Part shown: positions 54,473-64,000 of the stretch, one piece after another | Layout of the letters: the number at the start of each line of letters is the position of its first letter | Position numbering within the stretch: the first letter of the stretch is position 1 | The notes under the pieces: generated by a model | What the model saw: the letters and a program-made list of their open reading frames with translations, nothing else | What the model was told of the DNA's origin: nothing | The model's database searches: none | NCBI GenBank assembly: GCA_020630875.1 | Contig: JAHDIH010000008.1 | Location: forward strand, 214-64,213 | Direction of reading: 5' to 3' | DNA from: Deltaproteobacteria bacterium | GTDB lineage: Bacteria; Myxococcota_A; Polyangia; Haliangiales; Haliangiaceae | Length of the DNA: 64,000 nt | Position numbers and translations under genes: made by a program

Positions 54473-55779
54473 TGGACGACTCGTAACACCACTGGCTTAG
54501 TCAGGCAGTCTTCTAAGTTCTCAATGTCCGCCATAGCTTTTTTGAACTGCAGCACTTTGGTTGCGTGAGTAAGGACGATCACGGAGGCAAACTCTCCGGC
54601 AGTTTCTTGTGGCGTTCGGTCTTCTTGAATTAATTGCGCGATTGAAACGCTGTATTCGCCTAATATGTTGGTGATTTTACCAAGGACGCCAGGTTTGTCC
54701 CTTAGCGAAAGCCGGCAATAGAATCGTGATGTCACATTTTCGTCGGGGTAAATGGTCGCGGACTTAATATCTTGGAAACTTCGTGCGGGAAGACGCCCCT
54801 CAGATTTGCTCGTGATGTTGCGAGCAACCTCAATAAGGTCTGAAATAACCGCCATGGCGGTGGGCATCCCGCCTGCGCCGGCTCCGTAGTACATGGATGA
54901 GCCAAGAGCGAACGATCGAACGTACAAGGCATTCTTCGCGTCAGGAACGGAAGCTAGTAGCCAATGCTTGGGGACTAGGGTGGGGTGGACTCGAGCTTCG
55001 ATACCATGTTTGCCATGCTCTTTCGCGATGGCCAATGGCTTAATCGCAAAGCCAAAACGCTCGGCAAATTTAAAGTCCGTGCTGCCAATCGTTTGAATTC
55101 CTTCTCTGTGTATTTTGTGAGGAGGAATGTGAACGCCAAAAGCCAACGTGACCAAGATCGATAATTTGTGGGCTGCGTCGCCTCCGCCGATGTCTAGGGA
55201 TGGGTCAGCTTCCGCAAACCCACTTTTTTGCGCTGACGCCAAAGCCTCTGCAAAACTACTTTGGCCGTCGGCCATCAGGGACAGTATAAAGTTGGAAGTT
55301 CCGTTGACGATTCCATGGATCGACTCGATCCGGTCCGCTGCAAGTCCTTCGCGCAAGGTTCTAATGATCGGAATCCCTCCAGCCACAGCGCCTTCGTAGT
55401 AAACGTCGACCCCATGCTTTTTGGCGGTTCCGAATATTTCTTCCGCATGTTCAGCAAGAAGGGCTTTGTTAGCAGTAACCACGTGCTTGCCGGCTTTCAA
55501 TGCTTCGATAACCAGTGTCTTTGCTTCTTTCGTTCCACCGATGAGTTCGCACACGATTTTTACGGAAGGGTCGCGAATCACCGCCATGGGATCGTCGGTA
55601 ATTTCTACGCCCTTTAACGGTACGGTTCGTTTTTTTGCCATATCGCGGACGCAAACCCGAGTAACGCTCAGTGGAGCGCCAAGACGGGATACGATTTTTG
55701 ATTGATTCTCAAAAAGAAGGTCGATCACTCCGCTACCAACGCTGCCCAAACCTAAAAGTCCCACCCCAATTTCGCTCAT
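54469..55779 (-). CDS. hom: Homoserine dehydrogenase with ACT domain
   Basis: 436 residues taking MSEIGVGLLG as start; the frame opens at 55794 but this is the family N-terminus. NAD(P)-binding GLGSVGSG (about 11-18), the catalytic region with EGAVAGGIPIIR and the NGTSNFILS substrate segment, and a C-terminal ACT domain (about 355-425, LSLRDKPGVLGKITNILGE) for feedback control by threonine or isoleucine. Makes homoserine from aspartate semialdehyde. Divergent from enolase with an 80-96 base gap containing a large palindrome. Confidence 0.95.
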   Translation of the reverse strand: MSEIGVGLLGLGSVGSGVIDLLFENQSKIVSRLGAPLSVTRVCVRDMAKKRTVPLKGVEITDDPMAVIRDPSVKIVCELIGGTKEAKTLVIEALKAGKHVVTANKALLAEHAEEIFGTAKKHGVDVYYEGAVAGGIPIIRTLREGLAADRIESIHGIVNGTSNFILSLMADGQSSFAEALASAQKSGFAEADPSLDIGGGDAAHKLSILVTLAFGVHIPPHKIHREGIQTIGSTDFKFAERFGFAIKPLAIAKEHGKHGIEARVHPTLVPKHWLLASVPDAKNALYVRSFALGSSMYYGAGAGGMPTAMAVISDLIEVARNITSKSEGRLPARSFQDIKSATIYPDENVTSRFYCRLSLRDKPGVLGKITNILGEYSVSIAQLIQEDRTPQETAGEFASVIVLTHATKVLQFKKAMADIENLEDCLTKPVVLRVVQ

Positions 55780-55805
55780 GCGAGATGCTACCAAAAATGA
55801 GCGAT

Positions 55806-57819
<2,014 letters not shown>

Positions 57820-59229
57820 CTTGGATACTCACGGTCTCGTAGGTTGACGTATCGTAGTGGGAGCATGGCCCCCACTGCCCAAATGTAATGGCACCAAACA
57901 AGTTGATGGCTACTGCAAGCGCTATCGCAAACTTGACATGAAGTCGCAATTTGGGAAGACGTATTGCGAATGCAAGTAGCAATAACAAAAGGTAGTCGAG
58001 ACAGAAGCGATAACCGAACTGAATCCATCCTGTGTTTTGATAGAATAGGGTTGGTAGAGCTACCACAAGGGCTGCGGCAAATAGCGCCCAACTGGCGTGC
58101 TTACTCAGCTTATTGTGACAAGTCTTGAACGAAATGAGCAGTAGTAGGTATGGCATGGTGATCCATACGGCAAGTCCATGACCGCTTATGGCGATATAAG
58201 GGGCACTTGTGGAAAGTTGCGGCGTAAGGCCAAAAGCTACAAAAAGGTTTCTTTTTAGATACGCCAAGTCAAACAAGCCGAGCGCTTCCATTTGAAATTG
58301 TTGTTTTACAGCTAGAAAAGAGTGACCAAACTCAAGGACGTTTTGGAAGCGGTAGTAGTTGTAGACCGCCATGGCCGTGGCAATTGCGGCGACGGGGGCA
58401 GCAAACCGAAAACTAACTTTCCAAAATTGACTCGTAGCAAATTGATGTACTCTGCAAGCTTCAAGAAAAAATAGGGGAAAGGCGAAAGCCAAAGGCGTTC
58501 TGGTGGTCGCTGCAAAGCCAAGCGCAAGACCCGCCAGCAAGGGAAAACGGCAACCTAAGGTTAAGTTCAAAAACGCAAGCAGCAAAGCTCCACCGATGAC
58601 GTGAGCCGCATACCAAACACTTCCTTGAACTGCGCTAAACAAAAACACGCTCCCGAATGTTCCCGCAGTGGCAATCCAGAATATATCTGAGTTGTTGAGC
58701 GTCCCGAATCCATAGGTCCTCAGTCGCACTAAGAGCAGAAAGAACAGAGGGACGAACAAAGAAGCAATTGCGATAACCACTGGCGTGTCGGTAGCGCTTT
58801 TTCCGCCTAGGGCCGCGACGGGTAGCATCAAGACGGACGGAAAAGGAGGGAAGGTCATGTAGTAGCTAGGCTTTCCGCTTCGACTGAGAGCACTTGTTGG
58901 GAGCTCTTCGCCTGATAGAAGCGCTACTTTGCCAGGTTTGGACATCAAATAGCGCCCTCTGACATAGGCGCCGTTCGACTTTCTTTTGAATTGGTCAATC
59001 CTTGCCCAATCGTCGCCTTTAGGTTGACGACCATTCGCGGCGCTGTCGATGTCGGTTTTACCGTTAAGCCACGCATCGGCTTGCAGAACAAAGTGGGGTG
59101 ATTCGCTTTGTCTGCAACCGGACTTCCCTGCCAAGAGAGAAAGTAGCAGCGCTGAGATCACGTATTGCAACAATAACGTCGAAGCCAAATTTGACTTTAG
59201 TGGTAGTGGTAGTCCTGGCAAGGATTTAG

Positions 59230-59964
59230 ATGCTACCATCACGCAACTTGCGATTCAAAACCACATGGGGGTATCCCCTTTTAATCGTCATATTTTCTGT
59301 AGTTGCTACCTGGGAGATTGTCGTTGCATGTCGCTACAGCCGAAGCCACGTTTCCGAGACAGACTGGAAACGTGTTGGAGCGTATTTGAATGAGCGGGTA
59401 GGACCTGGGGACTTGGTGGTTTGCCAACCTGAGTGGTTGGATCCCCTTTGTCGTAAGTACCTACAAGACGTGATTACCTTGGATATGTTGGTACGGCCGA
59501 GTAACGCCGGTTACCATCGTCTTTGGACCGTAGAATACGATGCGCAACAGGGAACGTTTGGTCCATTGGCTGTAGCGTCAACGCAACTTGCGCCTTCTGA
59601 AGTTTTGTACCGCTTTAGCTCCGTGAAGCCTCACTCAATAGAAGAGGTGGAATTTTCTCCCAGACGCTGTCTGTCTGCTACCCTTTTTCCTGGAAGAGAG
59701 AAAATTTATGAGTTCGCCAACGTTCCTGCAGGAAAACTTCAGGTGTTTCTCGGCGTGGCTGATGTGTTTACCAGACGGGATATCCGAGAGCCGGCGTTAC
59801 TTTTCATGGAGAGTGGCTCCGCGGTGCTGCGCGGCTTGGTCGGTGTGAATGATGGGTGGCAACGGTTTGAGCTAGACCATCCAGGGGGAGCCGTTAGAGT
59901 CAGACTCTCAACAGAAGCGAAGCAGCGGAAGATTTGCTTAGAAGGCGAGGTGCTGAGTGACTAA
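59230..59964 (+). CDS. Membrane-anchored protein of unknown function, GT-C cluster
   Basis: 244 residues from ATG 59230; TTG 59248 is an alternative that avoids overlap with the divergent gene. One N-terminal helix (about 16-33) then an exported domain with GDLVVCQPEWLDPLCRKYL, PSNAGYHRLWTV and a beta-rich C-terminus (RGLVGVNDGWQRFELDHPGG). Related domains occur beside or fused to GT-C glycosyltransferases. Overlaps the next gene by 8 bases. No named family assigned. Confidence 0.65.
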   Translation: MLPSRNLRFKTTWGYPLLIVIFSVVATWEIVVACRYSRSHVSETDWKRVGAYLNERVGPGDLVVCQPEWLDPLCRKYLQDVITLDMLVRPSNAGYHRLWTVEYDAQQGTFGPLAVASTQLAPSEVLYRFSSVKPHSIEEVEFSPRRCLSATLFPGREKIYEFANVPAGKLQVFLGVADVFTRRDIREPALLFMESGSAVLRGLVGVNDGWQRFELDHPGGAVRVRLSTEAKQRKICLEGEVLSD

Positions 59965-61813
59965 CCGACTGATTGCTTTTCTTTTCTTCTGTGCAGCTAC
60001 GATGGCCGTGATGTTCGCACAGACAGAACAAGGGCTCGCGCGAGATGAGATAGTCTACGTTCGTGCAGGGGAGAACTATGCAAGTTGGCTAACTAACGCA
60101 ACTTCTAGTTGGGAGGCGTTTTCGAAGCAACGCATAGAAGCAACGTTTGGAAAGAAATTAGCTGATGCTGGGAACAACGAACATCCTCCACTCATAAAGT
60201 ACGGAATTGGTGTTTCGATTGCGCTCTTCCATGACGCCTTACGTATTTGCGGTAAAACTACCGCTGCGCGAATTCCTGCTGCTCTTTTGTTCGCTCTACT
60301 GATCGTAGCTGTGTTTTTTCTTGCTGCAAACCTTTGGCAAGTGAGAGTTGGAGTTGGCGCGGCAGCGTTGACCTTGGTGATGCCGAGACTTTTCTTTCAC
60401 GCGGGATTCGCCTGTTTCGATGTGGCAGTTGCTAGTTTCTGGATTTTGTCTGTCTTTTTTTATTGGAAGATGCGCGAGGACGCACGTTTCGCTCTGTTAC
60501 TAGGCTTGTCCGTTGGTGCCGCGTTGCTTACGAAACACAACGGTCTCATTCTTCCTCCAATGCTACTTGGCCATCATTGCTTGACGCTAATGTTGGTTTC
60601 CCTATCTAGAAAGCGGTTTTTCATAGTCTCTTCGGTGTGCGTTGTCGGCTTTTTGCTAGTCGCGAAGATTACCTCTCTCCCCATCGCAGCACTTTGCGCT
60701 TTAGTCGTGACGATTGGCTTGACCGTCTGGCTTGGCAGACCGCGACGTTGGAGCTTTTCTATTCCTCGCTGGAACCCAAAAATGATTTTAGTGGGAGGCT
60801 TGTGTTTGGGGTTGCTCTCCTTGATTAGTCCGCTTTTTTTCATCGCGGCAGCTTTCGCAAGCTTACTTTGGATTACAGTGTCTTTCGTTAGTAACAACAA
60901 GCATACGAATCTCTTGGTTCTCTTGGGGCTGGCATTCGCGATTTCCACCGTGATGCTTTTTCTTTTTTGGCCTAAGCTGTGGCACCAACCGCAGCATGTT
61001 GCTGACTGGATCTCTTTTCACCTCAAGCACGTCCATTACAATTTTGAAGTTCTCGGAGAAAACCTCAACCATCCTCCGTTCTCGAAGCTGGTCACTCCTG
61101 CGATCCTTTGGAGTACGGTCCCGATTGCACTTTTACTCCCAGCGGTTTTTGGTTTGCTGGTCTTTGTTTCGCGACTTTCGTCCCCAGGTTACTCGCTACT
61201 TTTGGTGTCGCTTTTCTGTTCAATGGTATTATTCTTTTTTCCGAATACCCCAGTGTTTGCCAGCGATAAACATTGGCTCGCGGCTCTTCCCGTTTTTGCA
61301 ATGGCCGCCTCTTTGGCGCTTTGTGAGGTGACAAAGTTAGTGCACTGGGGCGTGCAAGCTGCATTGGTATTCTTGACGTTTTTGGCGGGGGCCGCAGAAG
61401 TTTGGCAGGCGCGGCCCCTTGGATTGTCTCACTACATGGCGCAAGTTGGAGGACCAATAGGCGGTGCAACGATGGGAATGAATCGACAGTATTGGGGGTA
61501 CAGCGCGCTGCATGCTGCTCCATTCTTGTTCCAGCATCCTGAAATCACGAAGGTTTACGGCCACGATGCAGATATGGCGTTCCCCCTGTACGCTATCGAC
61601 AATCGTTTTCCGGCTCGAGTTCGTCACAGCGGAAGAGAGAAAGTTGGTATCGCGAAGTCTGATGCTGCTTTGGTTGTGCACGAGAAGCACTTCAATCGCC
61701 ACGACTATTTGATTTGGCAAGACTACGGAACGTTTGCCCCGTCTGAGGTGATTACGCACCTCGGCGTTCCTGTTTTGAGTATTTATGTGCGACCTAACGA
61801 GAAAAGACGTTAA
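59957..61813 (+). CDS. GT-C family membrane glycosyltransferase (PMT/ArnT-like)
   Basis: 618 residues, 10-12 predicted helices. The first periplasmic loop has the acidic catalytic motif ARDEIVYVRAGENY (about 28-41) and NNEHPPLIKYGIG (about 73-85), which match the Asp-Glu and HPPL pattern of the GT39/PMT_2 family. The C-terminal region is exported (KVYGHDADMAFPLYAIDNRFP). Presumed to transfer a sugar from a lipid-linked donor to an envelope acceptor. Follows the anchored protein with an 8-base overlap; its 3' end overlaps the convergent gene. Confidence 0.82.
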   Translation: MTNRLIAFLFFCAATMAVMFAQTEQGLARDEIVYVRAGENYASWLTNATSSWEAFSKQRIEATFGKKLADAGNNEHPPLIKYGIGVSIALFHDALRICGKTTAARIPAALLFALLIVAVFFLAANLWQVRVGVGAAALTLVMPRLFFHAGFACFDVAVASFWILSVFFYWKMREDARFALLLGLSVGAALLTKHNGLILPPMLLGHHCLTLMLVSLSRKRFFIVSSVCVVGFLLVAKITSLPIAALCALVVTIGLTVWLGRPRRWSFSIPRWNPKMILVGGLCLGLLSLISPLFFIAAAFASLLWITVSFVSNNKHTNLLVLLGLAFAISTVMLFLFWPKLWHQPQHVADWISFHLKHVHYNFEVLGENLNHPPFSKLVTPAILWSTVPIALLLPAVFGLLVFVSRLSSPGYSLLLVSLFCSMVLFFFPNTPVFASDKHWLAALPVFAMAASLALCEVTKLVHWGVQAALVFLTFLAGAAEVWQARPLGLSHYMAQVGGPIGGATMGMNRQYWGYSALHAAPFLFQHPEITKVYGHDADMAFPLYAIDNRFPARVRHSGREKVGIAKSDAALVVHEKHFNRHDYLIWQDYGTFAPSEVITHLGVPVLSIYVRPNEKRR

Positions 61814-63683
61814 CGTCTTCTTTGGGGACGTAGATGTACTTCGGTACAGCAGATTTGGCTCCGCTGTAGACCTTTGGTTGAGAACTGGTCGGAAGTTTTT
61901 GCTTCAGTTTGTAGTGGGTCAGTAGAGGTCCAAATTCTACGCCCGGTTTCCTGTCCAGGATAATGGCAGAGAACCGCTGTTCCCGTAGACGTGCTGCAAG
62001 TTCAGCCACCTGCCAAGAACGACTTGTTTTTGTCTCAGGAATATTTTGGGGAGGACCAAAAATCTTGGTTAAGCCCGGACTCTTCACAATGGTTAATTTC
62101 CAATGTCGCTCGATGCTGAAGTAGGTGCGCTTTAACTGCACGTCGACCAGTCCCATTCTGTGAACGTAGCTTGGTTTTCCCGCTTTTTCCGCGTACCAAG
62201 GGTGCCACGGAATCCAAACCTCACCATCGTAGCTTTGAATGGTGTTGATAAGATTGTCGCCTGCGTCAACATCTTTGTCCGTTGGGATAAAATCTTTGGG
62301 GTTCCATGTTGATAACGATAGTTGACCTGCTATTATTGCTGCAGCAATAAGAGGAATCGTAAATGGGACGCGTCTTGCGTACTCGCGGGGCAAAGCGCAG
62401 AGGTACTTGGAAATCATTGGTAAGATAAATCCACCACCTAGCATGCTTGCTGGTAGTAGATAAATGAAGTGATTATCTTGGCGAACAAAGTTGGTTGCCG
62501 TTAGGGCGTCGCATGTTACCAAAGCTCCCAAACTGAATGCTGTCAAAAAAGTGCTTCTGAGGAAAAGCCGTTTTGCCAGGAGACTTTCGACTCTTACCTT
62601 CCAAAAACGGGTAGTTTGGTACAGTGCTGCGATAGAGGCTGCTGTGGCTCCCCCCAGCGCAATGAACATCGGCATGTACGCATTGAAGTGGGCAAATTCT
62701 GTGCCCCAGCCGATAGCTCCTAGTAGGCAACAAAACGTTAGGATTGCGGCCCACGAAAATAGGGTGCGCTGACTTTGTTTAGATCTAGAAAAGGTGACAG
62801 CGGTAGTAAACGAAAAGACTAGTACCGCCCCGAGTAAGTAAGTAAGGAGGGGAAACTTGAAGAGCATATTGTGAAACGACAACCAAAATCTATCAGCGTT
62901 AAAGTCGTGTTGTTGGTGCACTTCAAATACGTACGTCCAAAACCAGCCGTCAGTGGCGAGGTTCATTAGTAGGGTGCCTCCTAGCCCGATTATCCCAGAA
63001 ATAAGGATGTACATAGGAAGTCTCTTGTAGTTGTAAAAGAGGAGGAGAACGCCTCCCATTATGGTGAAAAGTACTCCTGTCTGTTTACAGAAAAAGGACA
63101 TCGCGATGAGCATAGTTGCGATGGTCATTCGAAGATCACCTCGCTCGTAGGCTCTAAGTTGGGCCCATCGTCTTAAGAGAAACAAACCAGTAAATGCCAT
63201 GGCGCAGAATAGAGTGTCGGCTCTCACAAGATCGTACCACCCCTCCATGTAAGGATAAGCCGCAGCAATAACACCTAGTCCACAGAACCACCCTAGGTTG
63301 GCGAGCGGACGTTCTTCTGGAGCGATTCGCCAGGTTAAATCTTTTCTTATCTGCCAACTCAAAAAGAGCAGTGATGCCACAGAGATGAGCCTACCCAACT
63401 GGTAGGTGATGTCCACTAAGTACCCGCCCATCGCGAGGACCGTGGGGTACAGGGGAGTGTACAAGTAGGGAATGAATTCCACCGAGGGTTCGGGGTAAAT
63501 TGAGCTGCCTTCCGATAGCCGTTGCCCATGGATGAGCAAGCCACCTTCCATCCATTCCAAATCGTACGGGTAAGGCACCCGAAATATGATGGCGTAGAGA
63601 AGCAATCCTATTTGGTAGATGGCAGGAATAGCTAATACGGTTCCTATCACCACTGACGGTCTAATTTTTCCGAATGCTCCCAT
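61794..63683 (-). CDS. GT-C-like membrane glycosyltransferase
   Basis: 629 residues, about ten helices. The first external loop has YPYDLEWMEGGLLIHGQRLSEG (about 37-58), with Asp-Leu-Glu-Trp-Met-Glu recalling the acid-containing loop of GT-C enzymes. The last about 130 residues are exported (YDGEVWIPWHPWYAEKAGKPSYVHRMG). Start ATG overlaps the upstream gene's stop (TAATG). Acceptor and donor unknown. Confidence 0.78.
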   Translation of the reverse strand: MGAFGKIRPSVVIGTVLAIPAIYQIGLLLYAIIFRVPYPYDLEWMEGGLLIHGQRLSEGSSIYPEPSVEFIPYLYTPLYPTVLAMGGYLVDITYQLGRLISVASLLFLSWQIRKDLTWRIAPEERPLANLGWFCGLGVIAAAYPYMEGWYDLVRADTLFCAMAFTGLFLLRRWAQLRAYERGDLRMTIATMLIAMSFFCKQTGVLFTIMGGVLLLFYNYKRLPMYILISGIIGLGGTLLMNLATDGWFWTYVFEVHQQHDFNADRFWLSFHNMLFKFPLLTYLLGAVLVFSFTTAVTFSRSKQSQRTLFSWAAILTFCCLLGAIGWGTEFAHFNAYMPMFIALGGATAASIAALYQTTRFWKVRVESLLAKRLFLRSTFLTAFSLGALVTCDALTATNFVRQDNHFIYLLPASMLGGGFILPMISKYLCALPREYARRVPFTIPLIAAAIIAGQLSLSTWNPKDFIPTDKDVDAGDNLINTIQSYDGEVWIPWHPWYAEKAGKPSYVHRMGLVDVQLKRTYFSIERHWKLTIVKSPGLTKIFGPPQNIPETKTSRSWQVAELAARLREQRFSAIILDRKPGVEFGPLLTHYKLKQKLPTSSQPKVYSGAKSAVPKYIYVPKEDVNVFSR

Positions 63684-64000
63684 TATTGAACTACCATGGT
63701 CCCAAGGTAGAGTCGGTTGTCAACAACCTTATGGTCCGCACTAGTTAATGGGAGACGATCTTTGCCACGAAACAGCCCCATCCAAACCTCAAAAGTACCA
63801 CGATGCTTAGGAATTACTGTCTGAGAATACGTTATCGCGAATTCTGGCTTCCACCACGTCGTGGCAAGCGGAGGCCTGTGATCTGCCTTAAAAACGACTC
63901 GCGCGTTGCGTTCAAAATGAACGAATACTTTCCAGTCCTCGTGAAACGTCGCTTTGGGAAGAAATCCAAAGTCGATTGTGAAAGGGGTATTTCTGATTCC
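63683..64000 (-). CDS. C-terminal part of an exported or GT-C-associated protein (truncated by window edge)
   Basis: 105 residues, open at the window end. The sequence WKVFVHFER...RVVFKADHRPP...W.KPEF...VIPKHRGTFEVWMGLFRGKDRLPL resembles the periplasmic C-terminal beta-domain of glycosyltransferase family 39 proteins (typically VFVHLLD...W..GE...Y...VP..GRY.L.VGLY....G.RLP). It is probably the C-terminus of another membrane glycosyltransferase. Stop overlaps the next gene's start (TAATG). Confidence 0.7.
   Translation of the reverse strand, partial: GIRNTPFTIDFGFLPKATFHEDWKVFVHFERNARVVFKADHRPPLATTWWKPEFAITYSQTVIPKHRGTFEVWMGLFRGKDRLPLTSADHKVVDNRLYLGTMVVQ

Overview
The window is a dense bacterial chromosome segment in which no gap between genes exceeds about 240 bases. 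I recognise no insertion sequences, phage genes, CRISPR arrays, rRNA or tRNA genes. The gene content points to Myxococcota (former Deltaproteobacteria), probably a lineage of moderate GC rather than a classic high-GC myxobacterium. The supporting features are Ser/Thr kinases with the HRDVSP-type catalytic loop, lipoproteins with Asp-Ala-Pro ('DAPxDA') linkers and small Cys-rich modules after the lipobox, PATAN (DUF4388) response regulators, PEGA, HEAT and TPR proteins, a sigma-54 activator, and a CcmABCDEF-type cytochrome c maturation locus. This assignment is inference from gene content, not a phylogeny.

Layout. 1-3.6 kb: a beta-propeller lipoprotein and RNase R. 3.6-7.3 kb (minus): a chemosensory-like set (CheA hybrid kinase, CheW-like protein, receiver-PATAN protein), divergent from a double Ser/Thr kinase (7.35-10.1 kb). 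10.1-14.8 kb: an exported intradiol dioxygenase with a divergent LysR regulator, a two-component Na+/solute symporter, and an acyl-CoA dehydrogenase. 14.87-24.8 kb (minus): a probable long operon running moaA, ccmE (Cys variant), a ccmF-ccmH fusion, a CcmI-like gene, a large Ig-like membrane protein, ccmA, ccmB, ccmC, a CcmD-like gene and a 56-residue membrane protein. 24.9-28.8 kb: an SseB-like small protein, an orphan Dam methylase, a CPBP protease and an EF-G. 28.9-33.6 kb: a HEAT protein, carB and greA. 33.6-36.6 kb (minus): a degenerate cupredoxin lipoprotein, an FGE-like protein and a HEAT lipoprotein.

36.7-41.5 kb holds one very large gene: a SIR2-like domain whose predicted catalytic Asn and His are both replaced, fused to a long TPR array. 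Divergent from it is a lipid head-group pair (nucleotidyltransferase plus CDP-alcohol phosphotransferase) followed by two exported proteins and a sigma-54 activator (to 46.1 kb). Next come an RluA pseudouridine synthase with a tiny membrane protein, an SppA protease with an N-terminal extension, a PEGA protein, a frameshifted Cys-rich lipoprotein gene and an intact Cys-rich lipoprotein (46.1-52.9 kb). 53-57.8 kb is central metabolism: glpX, a YbgC-type thioesterase, homoserine dehydrogenase, enolase and a methyltransferase. 57.8-64 kb encodes polytopic GT-C-type membrane glycosyltransferases and associated proteins; the last gene runs off the window.

The observations I rate highest are the apparently catalytically dead SIR2-TPR protein, the rearranged Ccm system (CcmF-CcmH fusion, CxxxY CcmE, extra membrane components), the orphan head-group transferase pair, the frameshifted lipoprotein, the cupredoxin-like protein without copper ligands, and a palindromic leader between hom and eno. 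Convergent genes in this window often overlap at their 3' ends, twice sharing a single 4-base palindrome as both stop codons.
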